A stretch of DNA of 64,000 nt from JACZUI01 sp965216725 (GTDB lineage Bacteria > Actinomycetota > Acidimicrobiia > Spongiisociales > ZC4RG35): assembly GCA_965216725.1 (NCBI GenBank), contig CBDCGI010000003.1, positions 1-64,000 on the forward strand, given 5' to 3'. Of this stretch, positions 17,412 through 26,140 are shown one piece after another. Positions within the stretch are counted from its first letter, which is position 1. Every line of letters begins with the position of its first letter. The notes under the pieces were generated by a model that saw only the letters and a program-made list of their open reading frames with translations, was not told the DNA's origin and ran no database searches. The translations under genes were made by a program, and so were the position numbers.

Positions 17412-17957
17412 ATGAGAGGCTTCAAATCACTAGTCCCCCTGGCTTTGCTGCTCGCCATGGCCCTGGTCACGGCCGCTTGCGACAGTCCGGACGCTGAATT
17501 GTCCACCACAACCTCGGTTCTGTCAGGAGGATCAGACGGCACCGATGGCGGCGACAGCGAGCCCGACGGCGAGGTGACGAGCACCACGGCGAGCGATCCC
17601 GGTTCCGAGACGCCAACCACCCTCCGTGGCTCCAATGTGGACAGCTACGAGGTAATCGCACGCGAGCCGGGCGATGGAGGGGAGATTCTGTACATCGTCA
17701 TCCCCCAAGCCGACTACACCGACGTCGATCTCGAGAACTTCGTCGGAGATCTGATTCTGTCCGGTCAAGTCTCCTGGGGCGCCGAGATTTTCGACGACGT
17801 TCTCGCCCTGGAGGCGTATCGGCTCGACGAGGCGGAGCGCACCGAGGAGCAGACGGAGCTGATCGGCCAGCACCACTTCGCCACAGTGGCCACCGGAGAC
17901 ACTCTCATCTTCAGAGGGCCTTTTGAGGCGTCTGGCCAGCTGATCATCGGTAGCTGA
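17412..17957 (+). CDS. Putative lipoprotein
   Basis: This 181-aa protein has a signal peptide with lipobox VTAAC at residues 19-23, then a disordered, acidic Thr/Ser/Gly-rich linker of about 45 residues. The mature domain of about 110 residues begins near DSYEVIAREPGDGGEILYIVIP. It contains no known catalytic motif. It is divergent from the M23 peptidase gene, with 66 bp between starts, and convergent with mgtE. Function unknown; the linker style is shared with other envelope proteins in this window. Confidence 0.75.
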   Translation: MRGFKSLVPLALLLAMALVTAACDSPDAELSTTTSVLSGGSDGTDGGDSEPDGEVTSTTASDPGSETPTTLRGSNVDSYEVIAREPGDGGEILYIVIPQADYTDVDLENFVGDLILSGQVSWGAEIFDDVLALEAYRLDEAERTEEQTELIGQHHFATVATGDTLIFRGPFEASGQLIIGS

Positions 17958-17984
17958 ACCCGGGGCGTCGGGTGGAGGGGCGGT

Positions 17985-19385
17985 CTAGAGGAGGGCGGCG
18001 GCGATCAACAGGAAGCCTCCGAAGCCGACGACGTCTGTGATCAGCGTCAGGAAGATCGACGAGGCGAGTGCCGGGTCCTGACCCAAAGCTCGCAACGCAA
18101 CCGGGATCGCCGAACCGGCGGCGGTCGCGATCACCAAGTTGGCGAGAGCGGCTATGCCGACCACCAGAGCCACATCGACTGGATTCGACGACGTGGTGAA
18201 CACCCCAGTGTCCAGAAGCAGGTAGGCGATCAAGAAGGACACTCCCGCCAGGAGCGATCCGTTGAGCAGGCCGACTCCGGTCTGTCGGAGAAGGATGCCG
18301 GGGACCCTGGTTCCCGGCACGTCGTCGGAGGCGAGGGAGCGGATCATCACGGCCAGGCTCTGATTGCCACCATTCCCTCCCAATAAGGCGACCACCGGCA
18401 TCAGGGCAGCCAGCACCGGCTCGTCTGAGATCACTCCGGTCTGCTGCTCTATCACCCACGCCACGATGAGGGCAAGAAGGAGGTTGACCACCAGCCACGG
18501 CGATCGCATCCGGAAGGACCGCCACACGTCGGTGTACACCGTTTCCTCGACGCCGGCGCCGACGGCGGCAGCGAAGTCCTCGGTCGCCTCGTCCTGGATC
18601 GCTTCGATGACCGCCTCGTTGGTCACCTTGCCCAGCAGCCTTCCGGCGGCGTCGACGATGGGGATGCCGAGCAGGTGGTACCTCTGACAAATCTCCGCCA
18701 CCTCCTCCCGATCGGTCAGCGGTGTCACCGAGATCGGCTCGACCATCACCTCGTCGAGGGACGTACCTGGCCGGTTGAAAACCAGGTCGCGGAACGAGAT
18801 GACTCCGCGCAGCACACGATCGTCATCGACCACGTAGACGTAAGAGAGGTCGTCGTATTCATCACGGAGTTGACGGATGCGTTCGACCGCCTCTCCGGCG
18901 GAGAGTCCTAGAGGCAGTGCTGCGATCTCCGTGCTCATCAGTCCGCCGGCGGTATCGGTGGGGTAATCCAGCAGGCGCCGGAGCTCCCGTTCCACCTCGT
19001 CGTCGACCAGCGCCAGCACTTCTTCGGTCAACTCCTGGTCGAGCTCGTTGAGGAGGTCCGAGCCGGTCTTGGAGCTCATCTCGGAGACGGCGGCGGCTAG
19101 CTCGGGAGCGGGCAAATCCTCCACCAACGCGGCGGCCAGCTCAGGAGCTATCTCCTCGAGGATCTCCGCAGCGTCGTCAGCGTCGAGCTCCTGCAGTAGG
19201 TCGGCGACCTCGTCTTCGGGGAGCTGCTCGAGGATGTCCGCCGCGTCACTCGGTGCAGCTTCTGCCAGCGCTTCCCACTCTTCAGGGCGAGCATCCAGAT
19301 AGTCGGCGACCTCCTGCCGGTCGCGACGGGCGGCAGCCAGCAGGGCGCGGGCGTAGTTGCGCGGGCTTCTGAGTCGGAGTCTCAA
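17985..19385 (-). CDS. mgtE: Magnesium transporter MgtE
   Basis: The 466-aa protein follows the MgtE plan. An acidic helical N-domain has Asp/Glu-rich repeats (QLPEDEVADLLQELDADDAAEIL). It is followed by tandem CBS domains (near residues 150-270) and five membrane helices with the pore signature PVVALLGGNGGNQSLAV (near 320). MgtE is a Mg2+ channel whose cytosolic domains sense Mg2+ and close the pore. The start is a TTG at 19385. Only 41 bp separate it from greA, leaving no room for an upstream Mg2+ riboswitch unless greA mRNA is part of it. Confidence 0.95.
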   Translation of the reverse strand: MRLRLRSPRNYARALLAAARRDRQEVADYLDARPEEWEALAEAAPSDAADILEQLPEDEVADLLQELDADDAAEILEEIAPELAAALVEDLPAPELAAAVSEMSSKTGSDLLNELDQELTEEVLALVDDEVERELRRLLDYPTDTAGGLMSTEIAALPLGLSAGEAVERIRQLRDEYDDLSYVYVVDDDRVLRGVISFRDLVFNRPGTSLDEVMVEPISVTPLTDREEVAEICQRYHLLGIPIVDAAGRLLGKVTNEAVIEAIQDEATEDFAAAVGAGVEETVYTDVWRSFRMRSPWLVVNLLLALIVAWVIEQQTGVISDEPVLAALMPVVALLGGNGGNQSLAVMIRSLASDDVPGTRVPGILLRQTGVGLLNGSLLAGVSFLIAYLLLDTGVFTTSSNPVDVALVVGIAALANLVIATAAGSAIPVALRALGQDPALASSIFLTLITDVVGFGGFLLIAAALL

Positions 19386-19426
19386 CCTTGGCCCCTAGTG
19401 GAGAACGAGGGGGAGGCTAACCCCGG

Positions 19427-19903
19427 TCAGCCCTCGTACGGGCGAATGGCCTTGATCTCGACTGTGAAGGTGCCGCCTGGAGCGTCGTAGTCCACGGTGT
19501 CGCCGATGGAGGCACCGACCAGGGCACTGCCAAGGGGGCTCGTAGGTGAAGCGAGGAGGAATCCCGGGACCTTGTTCTCCTGGGGGGCGACGAAGTACTC
19601 CATCTCGTCTCCGTCGGAATCGATGACGGTTACCACGCTTCCGACTTCCACCTTCCCGGTGTCGGCAACCTCGCGCACCTCGGCCGTGTTGAGCAGGTGA
19701 TCCAACTTGCGAATTCGAGCCTCCATGAGGCCTTGGTCGTTCTTGGCCGCGTCGTAATCGGCGTTCTCCCGCAGGTCACCATGCGAGCGAGCTTCAGCGA
19801 TTCGCTCTTCGATCTCACGGCGGCCGGTGGTCTTGAGCTGCTCGAGCTCGTCTTGCATGCGCGCAAAGGCGTCGGGCGTCAAAAAGGTGGTGTTCTCAGA
19901 CAT
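19427..19903 (-). CDS. greA: Transcription elongation factor GreA
   Basis: The 158-aa protein has the GreA N-terminal coiled coil (LTPDAFARMQDELEQLKT, then RIAEARSHGDLRENADYDAA with the acidic tip residues Asp and Glu) and the C-terminal FKBP-like domain (VGSVVTVIDSDGDEMEY, SPLGSALVGASIGD). It rescues backtracked RNA polymerase by stimulating transcript cleavage. ATG at 19903 gives the usual N-terminus; the longer open frame to 19972 is unconserved. It is divergent from selD, with 80 bp between starts. Confidence 0.95.
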   Translation of the reverse strand: MSENTTFLTPDAFARMQDELEQLKTTGRREIEERIAEARSHGDLRENADYDAAKNDQGLMEARIRKLDHLLNTAEVREVADTGKVEVGSVVTVIDSDGDEMEYFVAPQENKVPGFLLASPTSPLGSALVGASIGDTVDYDAPGGTFTVEIKAIRPYEG

Positions 19904-19983
19904 GAGAGAGGTGAAGGCTACCCCCCGTTCGGTGCAATGGGTAGATGGGCTGGGCGGGGACATGACCCGCATAACCTGACGTC

Positions 19984-21009
19984 ATGACCGACATCCGACT
20001 CACTGGGTACTCCCACGGAGCGGGCTGAGCCTGCAAACTCGGGCCCTCCGAGCTGGCGCAGGTCTTGCGCCCTCTACGTGACCATCCCGCTGCTTCCCAC
20101 CCCGACTTGATTGTCGGTGTGGGTACGGCCGACGACGCCGGCGTCTTTGCGCTGGGGGATGGACGCGCTCTGGTGCAGACAGTGGACATCTTTGCCCCTG
20201 TCGTCGACTCGGCCTATGACTGGGGCCGGATTGCCGCCGCTAACGCGCTCAGCGATGTCTACGCGATGGGAGCCGGGCCCCTGACCGCTTTGCAATACCT
20301 GGGGTGGCCCCGTGACGACCTGCCATTCGAATTGGCTGAGGAAGTCGTCCAGGGAGGGTTGGACGTGATGGCGACCGCCGGCTGTACCGTTGTCGGCGGC
20401 CACTCGATCGATTCTCCTGAGCCCCACTATGGCTTTGCAGTCACGGGCGTTGCGGAGCCCGATCGCATTTTCACCAACCAAGGGGCACGACCCGACGACT
20501 CCCTGGTGCTGACCAAACCCTTGGGCTTGGGAATCATCACCACGGCGATCAAGAGAGGCAAGTGCCCCCCGAGGCTTGCACGTGAAGCCGTGTCTGTGAT
20601 GGCTGAGCTCAATCGTGATGCCGCGGCGGCCGCACTCGAGCTGGGCCCATCGGCGGTGACCGATGTCACCGGATTCGGGCTTCTCGGGCACCTCCAGGAG
20701 ATGATCGCACCGTCGTCCATCGGCGCCGAGATTCAGTTCGGGAAAGTGCCTGTCCTGGATGGGGTGGCCGGGCTGGCGAGAGAGGGAATGTGGCCGGGAG
20801 GCTCCGCCCGCAATCGGAATCATGTCAGTGATTACATCCAGACCGACCTCGACGAGATCGCTGTTCAAATCCTCAGCGATGCTCAGACTTCGGGCGGGCT
20901 CCTGATAGCAATCGATCCCGCGGGCGCAGCCTCGCTGGTCGACAAACTGGAGGGAGCCGTCGTCATCGGCCGCATCAAACAGGCGCCCGGGATCACCATC
21001 TTGCGGTAG
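19984..21009 (+). CDS. selD: Selenide, water dikinase (selenophosphate synthetase), selenocysteine-containing
   Basis: SelD makes selenophosphate from selenide and ATP, the selenium donor for tRNA-Sec. From ATG 19984 the frame reads MTDIRLTGYSHGAG, then UGA at 20026-20028, then ACKLGPSELAQVL, exactly matching the SelD N-terminus in which residue 15 corresponds to catalytic Cys17 of E. coli and K18 to Lys20. The UGA is therefore read as Sec. A hairpin with a GGUCU loop follows at 20055-20071. Further motifs include DDAGVFALGDG, GGHSIDSPEPHYGFAVTG, TKPLGLGIITTA, TDVTGFGLLGHL and DAQTSGGLL. Total 341 residues including Sec. A start at 20065 would remove the active site. Confidence 0.93.
20026..20028 (+). 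other. In-frame UGA recoded as selenocysteine (selD Sec15)
   Basis: The TGA sits between GAG and ACK in the conserved SHGAG-(C/U)-xCK motif of SelD, where many selenium-using bacteria themselves encode Sec. The sequence on both sides stays in the same frame and is conserved in the family, which argues against a real stop. Confidence 0.92.
20055..20071 (+). promoter_or_regulatory. SECIS-like hairpin in selD
   Basis: GGCGCA and TGCGCC form a perfect 6-bp stem around the loop GGTCT, starting 26 nt after the UGA, with the GGU of the loop 32 nt after it. The loop sequence equals that of the E. coli fdhF SECIS (GGUCU), which SelB recognises. The distance is within the range accepted for bacterial SECIS elements. 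Confidence 0.85.
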
Positions 21010-21036
21010 CGGCGGGGCTCGGCAAACCTTAAGACG

Positions 21037-21459
21037 ATGATCCCGTCCCAACGACTGGAGTCGATCGCCAACGGCCTCTCGATACCTGCGGCTAAGAGGC
21101 ATATCTTCCTGTGCGCCGATCAGAGCAATCCGAGATGTGCTCCAAGAGAAGAGACCAATGCCCTCTGGCAGCATCTCAAACGCCGGCTGAAGAGTCTCGG
21201 TGTCGCGTCGGGGCCACCTCACTGGCAGGGAGACATGGATGCCCAACCAGAGCCGATTCCACCCGGGTCGGGGCAGGTCCTCAGGACCAAGGCGGACTGC
21301 CTCAGGATCTGTGAACAGGGATGCATCGCCGTGGTCTATCCGGAGGGCACCTGGTACGCGGGTCTGACCCAAGACAAGCTGGATCGCATCATCGAAGAGC
21401 ACCTGGTGGGTGGCACGCCGGTTGCCGACCTGGTCTTTGCTGTTGGGGATCTGGCGTGA
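21037..21459 (+). CDS. (2Fe-2S) ferredoxin-like thioredoxin-fold protein
   Basis: This 140-aa protein has the thioredoxin-like ferredoxin pattern of four cysteines: IFLCADQSNPRC near residue 25 and TKADCLRICEQGCIAVVYPEG near residue 85. The tail LTQDKLDRIIEEHLVGGTPV is also typical. Such proteins carry one 2Fe-2S cluster and are related to the NuoE ferredoxin domain. It starts 27 bp after selD, and the alpha/beta hydrolase gene starts within its stop codon, so the three may be co-transcribed. A link to selenium metabolism is possible but not shown. Confidence 0.82.
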   Translation: MIPSQRLESIANGLSIPAAKRHIFLCADQSNPRCAPREETNALWQHLKRRLKSLGVASGPPHWQGDMDAQPEPIPPGSGQVLRTKADCLRICEQGCIAVVYPEGTWYAGLTQDKLDRIIEEHLVGGTPVADLVFAVGDLA

Positions 21460-22358
21460 CGCGCTGGCTGGCAAGACTTGCTTTTGTCTTCCTCCTTTGG
21501 AGGCTTGTCGCGCCTGTGCCCGCCCCTCGCTTCAAGCCACCGCAGACTCATCCGTGGCGAAAACCGGGGCGCACGGTGTTCGTAGGAGATCGCGAGTTCT
21601 TGATTCGAGAGGCCGGACCGCCAGATGCACCGCCACTCCTTTTGGTGCACGGCCTGTCGGGTTCATCGGCGGCGGAGTGGTACCAAATGGCACCCGGGCT
21701 CGCCGACAAGTTCCGGCTGATACTCGTCGACCATCGCAGTCACGGGATGTCTTCGATGTCGCGGGCCAGATACGAGATCGAAGGTCTCGCAGACGACGTT
21801 GCCGGCGTACTCGACGAGCTCGGCATTGGAAGGACATCTGTGGTCGGGTATTCGATGGGTGGCGCAATCGCCCAGGCTCTCGCCCATCGTCATCCAAGAC
21901 GAATCGACAAGCTGGTGCTGATGGCGACGCTGGCTTTCACTCCGGAGCCGGATCGTACGGCTCGTATGGTCGGCGCCGTCTTGGTCAGGGCATGGGAGCG
22001 CCTGACCGGCCTGGGGACGCCCGACGTCAGGGCGGGATATCTCCTGGCAACGGGCTCGGTGGCAGAAGAGCACGCTCGCTGGCTCTGGGATGAGACCCAT
22101 CGTCGCGACGTCGAAGCCGGGGCTCAGGCCACTTTGGCGCTGATGCGGTTCGACTCCCGTCCCTGGGTAGGCCGTTTGGATCAGCCGACCATGGTGGTGA
22201 TCCCAACCAAGGACCAGCTCATCCCTCCAGCTTGGCAGTACGAACTTGCCGCGCTCCTGGCGGACCCGGTTGTGGTTGAGCTCCCCGGAGTGAGACACGA
22301 GGCGCCATGGGCGGTTCCGGAGCGTCTCGTAGAGGAGATCGTGGGTTTTGTTGGCTAG
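21456..22358 (+). CDS. Alpha/beta hydrolase
   Basis: The 300-aa protein starts with a GTG overlapping the previous stop (GTGA). A hydrophobic N-terminal segment (RLAFVFLLWRLVAPVP) may anchor it in the membrane. The hydrolase fold is shown by LLLVHGLSGSSAAEW (oxyanion region), LVDHRSHGMS, the nucleophile elbow GYSMGGAIAQ (Ser near residue 147), a likely acid in IPTKDQLIPP and the catalytic His in LPGVRHEAPW. The substrate is unknown. Confidence 0.88.
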   Translation: MTRWLARLAFVFLLWRLVAPVPAPRFKPPQTHPWRKPGRTVFVGDREFLIREAGPPDAPPLLLVHGLSGSSAAEWYQMAPGLADKFRLILVDHRSHGMSSMSRARYEIEGLADDVAGVLDELGIGRTSVVGYSMGGAIAQALAHRHPRRIDKLVLMATLAFTPEPDRTARMVGAVLVRAWERLTGLGTPDVRAGYLLATGSVAEEHARWLWDETHRRDVEAGAQATLALMRFDSRPWVGRLDQPTMVVIPTKDQLIPPAWQYELAALLADPVVVELPGVRHEAPWAVPERLVEEIVGFVG

Positions 22359-22362
22359 AGCC

Positions 22363-22851
22363 ATGTTTCGGTCAAATGCGCTGCGGGTCACCTGCCTGGT
22401 CGGGGGCTTGCTCCTGGTCGGCAGCTGTGGCGGTGACGATTCAACCTCCACTTCGGCGGCGGTCATCGCCACGAGCACCACGATCACGGCCGAGACCACC
22501 TCCACCATCTCGCCTGCTCCCTCGACTAGCTCGCCTTCTCCCCCTACCACCACGGTCCCGGGGGAGACCACGACGACGACACCGGCGCCCGACGTTGTCA
22601 TCGAAGGCGATTCCGAATCGGAGATCGTGGTCACCGGACCGGATCTGTTCGTGTTCTCGATCGGTGAGCAGCTTTCGATCACGGTGTTGAGCTCGGTGCA
22701 AGATGAGATTCACGTCCACGGTTACGACCTCTTCTACGAGATGGTGCCCGGTGAGATCACGACGATCAGCTTCCTCGGCGACGTACCCGGGATCTTCGAA
22801 GTGGAGCTCGAAAGCAGTCACACCCAGCTGTTCTCGATTGAGGTCTCCTGA
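22363..22851 (+). CDS. Cupredoxin-like lipoprotein
   Basis: This 162-aa protein has a signal peptide with lipobox LVGSC near residue 23 and a Thr/Ser/Pro linker of about 55 residues. The C-terminal domain of about 70 residues resembles the cupredoxin-1 family: IHVHGYDLFYEMVPGEITTI and PGIFEVELESSHTQLFSIEV. Such domains bind copper or act as structural modules. It begins a run of genes that leads into the cytochrome oxidase cluster, so a part in copper delivery to the oxidase is plausible (inference). ATG at 22363 is chosen over a TTG at 22348. Confidence 0.72.
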   Translation: MFRSNALRVTCLVGGLLLVGSCGGDDSTSTSAAVIATSTTITAETTSTISPAPSTSSPSPPTTTVPGETTTTTPAPDVVIEGDSESEIVVTGPDLFVFSIGEQLSITVLSSVQDEIHVHGYDLFYEMVPGEITTISFLGDVPGIFEVELESSHTQLFSIEVS

Positions 22852-24195
22852 TTGAGACGTCGTCTGACAATTCTCTTCTGCCTGGCGACAGTGCTGTTGC
22901 TGCCGGCACAACCTGCCGTGGCTCATGGAATCGGTGGACGGCTCGACCTCCCTGTGCCGGTTTCCTACTTCGCAGCCGGAGCAGCAGTGGTCCTCGTTCT
23001 CAGCTTCGTTGCGCTCTCTTCTCTCTGGCAAGAGCCACGCTTGCAGGATGGGCCGCGGCACGAGGAGTCCCGGGCAAGGGTGGGATCGAGCTTCGGCGCA
23101 GCGGCCGGAGTCATCGGGCTGTTGCTAGTGATCGGCCAGCTGATCCCGGACTTGCTGGGTGCAGATCGTGAGGGGCCGACCATCGCCCCAGTCTTGGTGT
23201 GGGTGGTCTTCTGGCTGGTAGTCCCGTTCGTCGGAGCGCTGATCGGGAATTGGTACACCGACTTGAACCCGTGGCGGACTCTGGCTCGGTCCACTCGCCT
23301 CGGTGATGTGGAACGCCCGAGTGTTGCCGAGTCGGCAGGCGTTTGGCCTGCCACCGGAGCTTTCCTCGCATTCGTGTGGCTGGAGCTGATGTATCCGTCG
23401 TCCACCTCGCCGACGGCGCTAGGGGTCGCCGCGTTGGTCTACACCGTCTTCCTTCTCGTCGTCATGGGAGTCGTCGGTCGGGAGACCGGGCTCGCGACCT
23501 TCGATGTCTTCACCCCATACAATCGTCTGATCTCGTCGATCTCCCCCGTGGGGAGGACCGGCGAGGGCCGGCTGGTGTGGCGGGGCTGGCTGCGCTCACT
23601 GCCCGTGATTCCTGAATGGCGGGGGCTTGCGGTGTTCATGGTGGTGGCCATCGGGACGGTTTCCTTCGATGGGCTCTCCGGCACCTCTTGGTATCGGCGC
23701 GTCTTCGATGACTTCGGTTCCGATCAGCTGGGCGCGACTCTTCTCATGTTGGCCACGATCACGGTCGTCGGCCTGGGCTACTTCGGTGCATCTTGGGCGG
23801 CGGCGAGTTTTGGCCGCGGCTGGACGGCCGCCGGGGTTGCGTCGCGGTTTGCCCACACGTTGGTTCCAATCGCTCTGGCCTACGCGCTTGCCCATTACTT
23901 GACGCTGATCCTCTTCGAGGGCCAACAGCTGATCTCGGCGGCATCAGACCCATTCGGCCTTGGTTGGGACCTCTTCGGGACGGCAGATCGAAAGATCGAC
24001 TTCTTCGTCACCTCTTCGGAGCCCATTTGGTACGCCCAGTTGGTGGTCATCGTCGTCGGCCATCTTCTCGCAGTGATACTGGCTCACGACCGAGCATTGG
24101 CGGACTTTGGCCGGGGCGCGGTCAGGTCCCAATATGCAATGCTTCTGCTTATGGTTGGCCTGACCACTCTTGGCCTTCTGATTCTCGCTGGATGA
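22852..24195 (+). CDS. Polytopic membrane protein of unknown function
   Basis: The TTG start directly follows the stop of the cupredoxin-like gene. The 447-aa product starts with a signal-like segment ending AQPAVAHG, followed by about ten membrane helices with polar loops (NWYTDLNPWRTLARSTRLG, VFTPYNRLISSISPVGR). Similar proteins in high-GC bacteria are sometimes labelled fenitrothion hydrolase in databases, a name that seems doubtful. Its position between a cupredoxin-like lipoprotein and ctaB suggests a role in oxidase assembly or copper handling, which is an inference. Confidence 0.75.
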   Translation: MRRRLTILFCLATVLLLPAQPAVAHGIGGRLDLPVPVSYFAAGAAVVLVLSFVALSSLWQEPRLQDGPRHEESRARVGSSFGAAAGVIGLLLVIGQLIPDLLGADREGPTIAPVLVWVVFWLVVPFVGALIGNWYTDLNPWRTLARSTRLGDVERPSVAESAGVWPATGAFLAFVWLELMYPSSTSPTALGVAALVYTVFLLVVMGVVGRETGLATFDVFTPYNRLISSISPVGRTGEGRLVWRGWLRSLPVIPEWRGLAVFMVVAIGTVSFDGLSGTSWYRRVFDDFGSDQLGATLLMLATITVVGLGYFGASWAAASFGRGWTAAGVASRFAHTLVPIALAYALAHYLTLILFEGQQLISAASDPFGLGWDLFGTADRKIDFFVTSSEPIWYAQLVVIVVGHLLAVILAHDRALADFGRGAVRSQYAMLLLMVGLTTLGLLILAG

Positions 24196-24333
24196 ATGTT
24201 CACTCTCGCCCACTACTGGGGTTTGGATGAAATCGGAGTGTTTGTCGTGCCGGCTGCGCTCGCACTCTGGGCATTGAGGCGCGCCGAACGGCGGGCCAAA
24301 CAGTCGGCAGATGAAAAGGAGACGGAGGAGTGA
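24196..24333 (+). CDS. Small single-span membrane protein (45 aa)
   Basis: This short ORF lies between two real genes: its ATG comes right after the TGA of the membrane protein gene, and its TGA overlaps the GTG of ctaB (GTGA, 24330-24333). The product begins MFTLAHYWGLDEIGVFVVP, continues with a hydrophobic helix, AALALWALRRAERRAK, and ends in an acidic tail. The tight packing at both ends supports translation. It looks like a small oxidase-associated protein; no family is recognised. Confidence 0.65.
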   Translation: MFTLAHYWGLDEIGVFVVPAALALWALRRAERRAKQSADEKETEE

Positions 24334-25241
24334 CAGCTGAGATGCCCGGCGCCCAAGCCGAGATCACCGTTGAGCGGGCCAAGCCGAAACGATCGGTGCT
24401 GTCGGCATACGTCGCATTGACCAAGCCGCGCATCATCGAACTCCTACTCATCACCACTGTGCCGGCCATGGTGCTTGCAGCCGGGGAGTGGCCCGGACTC
24501 GGGTTGGTTGTGGCCACGCTGGCTGGAGGGATGTTGAGCGCAGGGGCTGCCAACGCCCTCAACAACTACTTGGACCGGGACATCGATGTGGTGATGCGCC
24601 GGACGCGGGGGAGGCCCCTGGCCCGACACGAGGTTGAGCCGAGACACGCACTTGTGCTGGGCGTAGTTCTGGGGCTTGCCGGATTCGCGGTGTTGTGGGT
24701 CACCAGCAATCTGCTGGCGGCAATTATCGCCACCTTGGCGCTTCTCTTCTACGTGTTCGTCTACACGATGAGGCTCAAGCGTTCCACGGTGCAGAACATC
24801 GTGATCGGCGGAGCTGCCGGCGCGGCGCCGGCTCTCGTCGGCTGGGCGGCGGTGACCGGCACCTTGGATCTGCCGGCATGGACACTGTTTCTCATCGTCT
24901 TCTACTGGACGCCGCCCCATTTCTGGGCCCTGGCCATCAGGTATCGCGACGACTACGAGGCGGCCGGAGTTCCCATGCTCCCGGTGGTGGCCGGGGTGGA
25001 GGCAACGACCCGTCGGATGCTTCTCTACACGGGTGTCATGGTGGGGCTGACACTCCTTCTCGTGCCGGTCGCGGCGCTGTCATGGGTTTACCTGGTGTCG
25101 GCAGTGGCGCTCGGCGGGTGGTTCTTGTGGGATACCTGGCGGGTTTATCGCGACCCAGGCCAGGCCATGCGCCTGTTCACGACCTCGACGCTCTACTTGG
25201 CTGCGCTCTTCGCGGCGGTGATGCTGGACGTGTTGATCTGA
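24330..25241 (+). CDS. ctaB: Protoheme IX farnesyltransferase (heme O synthase)
   Basis: The 303-aa membrane enzyme adds a farnesyl chain to heme B to make heme O, the precursor of heme A. It belongs to the UbiA family and shows both aspartate-rich motifs: NALNNYLDRDIDVVMRRT (near residue 75) and the YTMRLKRSTVQNIVIGG loop. The FYWTPPHFWALAIRYRDDY sequence is diagnostic for CtaB/CyoE. Nine or so membrane helices are visible. It starts with GTG at 24330; ATG at 24342 is possible. It sits upstream of the oxidase structural genes. Confidence 0.95.
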   Translation: MTAEMPGAQAEITVERAKPKRSVLSAYVALTKPRIIELLLITTVPAMVLAAGEWPGLGLVVATLAGGMLSAGAANALNNYLDRDIDVVMRRTRGRPLARHEVEPRHALVLGVVLGLAGFAVLWVTSNLLAAIIATLALLFYVFVYTMRLKRSTVQNIVIGGAAGAAPALVGWAAVTGTLDLPAWTLFLIVFYWTPPHFWALAIRYRDDYEAAGVPMLPVVAGVEATTRRMLLYTGVMVGLTLLLVPVAALSWVYLVSAVALGGWFLWDTWRVYRDPGQAMRLFTTSTLYLAALFAAVMLDVLI

Positions 25242-26107
25242 TGGCCACCCGGCTGATCGCTCTGATCGTCGCTGCCTTGGTGGCCGTCGCCTGCGGATCT
25301 TCCGGAGCAGAGGGGGACGACGCGTCCGAGGACGTGACCCCATTCGCGGTGGTGGCTTCCACTGCGCTCAGTGTCGGCACGGGGGAGAGTCAGCGCGTTC
25401 TCCTCTCGGTAATCGATCGTGACACCAATGAGCTGCTGGCAGGCCCTGATCGACCCGCGACTGTCGACCTCGCCGACGAGAACGGGGCACCCATCGCAAG
25501 CTTCGACAGCGAGTTTGTCTGGACGGTCGAGGGTTCGCGAGGTGTTTACGTCTCCTACCTCGACCTTCCCGAATCCGGCACCTACCAGGTGATCATCAGG
25601 GCCGACGGTCTGGATCCTGCGGGCCCGGTGGGATTGGTGGTGGTTGATGAGCCTGTCGTGGTTCAGGTAGGCGAGATGGCCAAGCCGTCCATCACCCGAA
25701 CCGTCCACGACTTTCCAGATCTTTCGGTGATCTCCTCTGACCCTGATCCTGATCCTGCCCTCTATCAACTCAGCGTTCACGAGGCGGTGACGAACGGGAC
25801 TCCCGCAGTGGTGGTCTTTGCCACACCAGCGTGGTGCATTTCGGAGACCTGCGGGCCGCTCCTGGATCAGGTCAAGGCCCTCGCCGGCGACTTTCCAACT
25901 GTCGACTTCGTTCACGCCGAGGTCTACCAGGACATCCAGGTTGCCTCGTTCGAAGAGTTGGAGACGATCGAAGGCGTCGTCGAATGGGGTCTTCCGTCCG
26001 AGCCGTGGGTCTTCGTCGTTGATGAAGGTGGGACCGTCACCGCGACCTTCGAAGGTGTCGCCTCCGACGCCGAGCTCGAGGCCGCTATCGAGGCGGTGGG
26101 CTCCTAA
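25241..26107 (+). CDS. Thioredoxin-fold lipoprotein
   Basis: The ATG shares one base with the ctaB stop (TGATG). The 288-aa protein has a lipobox VAVAC near residue 18, a beta-rich middle part (ESQRVLLSVIDRDTNELLAG, then SGTYQVIIRADG) and a C-terminal thioredoxin-like domain starting near PAVVVFATPAWCISETCGP. The two cysteines are separated by four residues (C-x4-C), unlike CxxC thioredoxins or CxxxC Sco proteins. Its place directly before ctaC suggests a role in CuA-site assembly or heme attachment, which is inferred. Confidence 0.78.
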   Translation: MATRLIALIVAALVAVACGSSGAEGDDASEDVTPFAVVASTALSVGTGESQRVLLSVIDRDTNELLAGPDRPATVDLADENGAPIASFDSEFVWTVEGSRGVYVSYLDLPESGTYQVIIRADGLDPAGPVGLVVVDEPVVVQVGEMAKPSITRTVHDFPDLSVISSDPDPDPALYQLSVHEAVTNGTPAVVVFATPAWCISETCGPLLDQVKALAGDFPTVDFVHAEVYQDIQVASFEELETIEGVVEWGLPSEPWVFVVDEGGTVTATFEGVASDAELEAAIEAVGS

Positions 26108-26140
26108 GGAGAGAAGTTGGTGGGGTAGGGGTATAACCGT

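Noticed and set aside
19904..19983. Promoters in the greA/selD divergent gap
   Set aside because: No convincing -35/-10 pair with proper spacing could be seen on either strand.
20074..21474. A 466-codon open frame on the minus strand
   Set aside because: It is antisense to selD and the ferredoxin-like gene, which match known families; the minus-strand translation has no recognisable domain.
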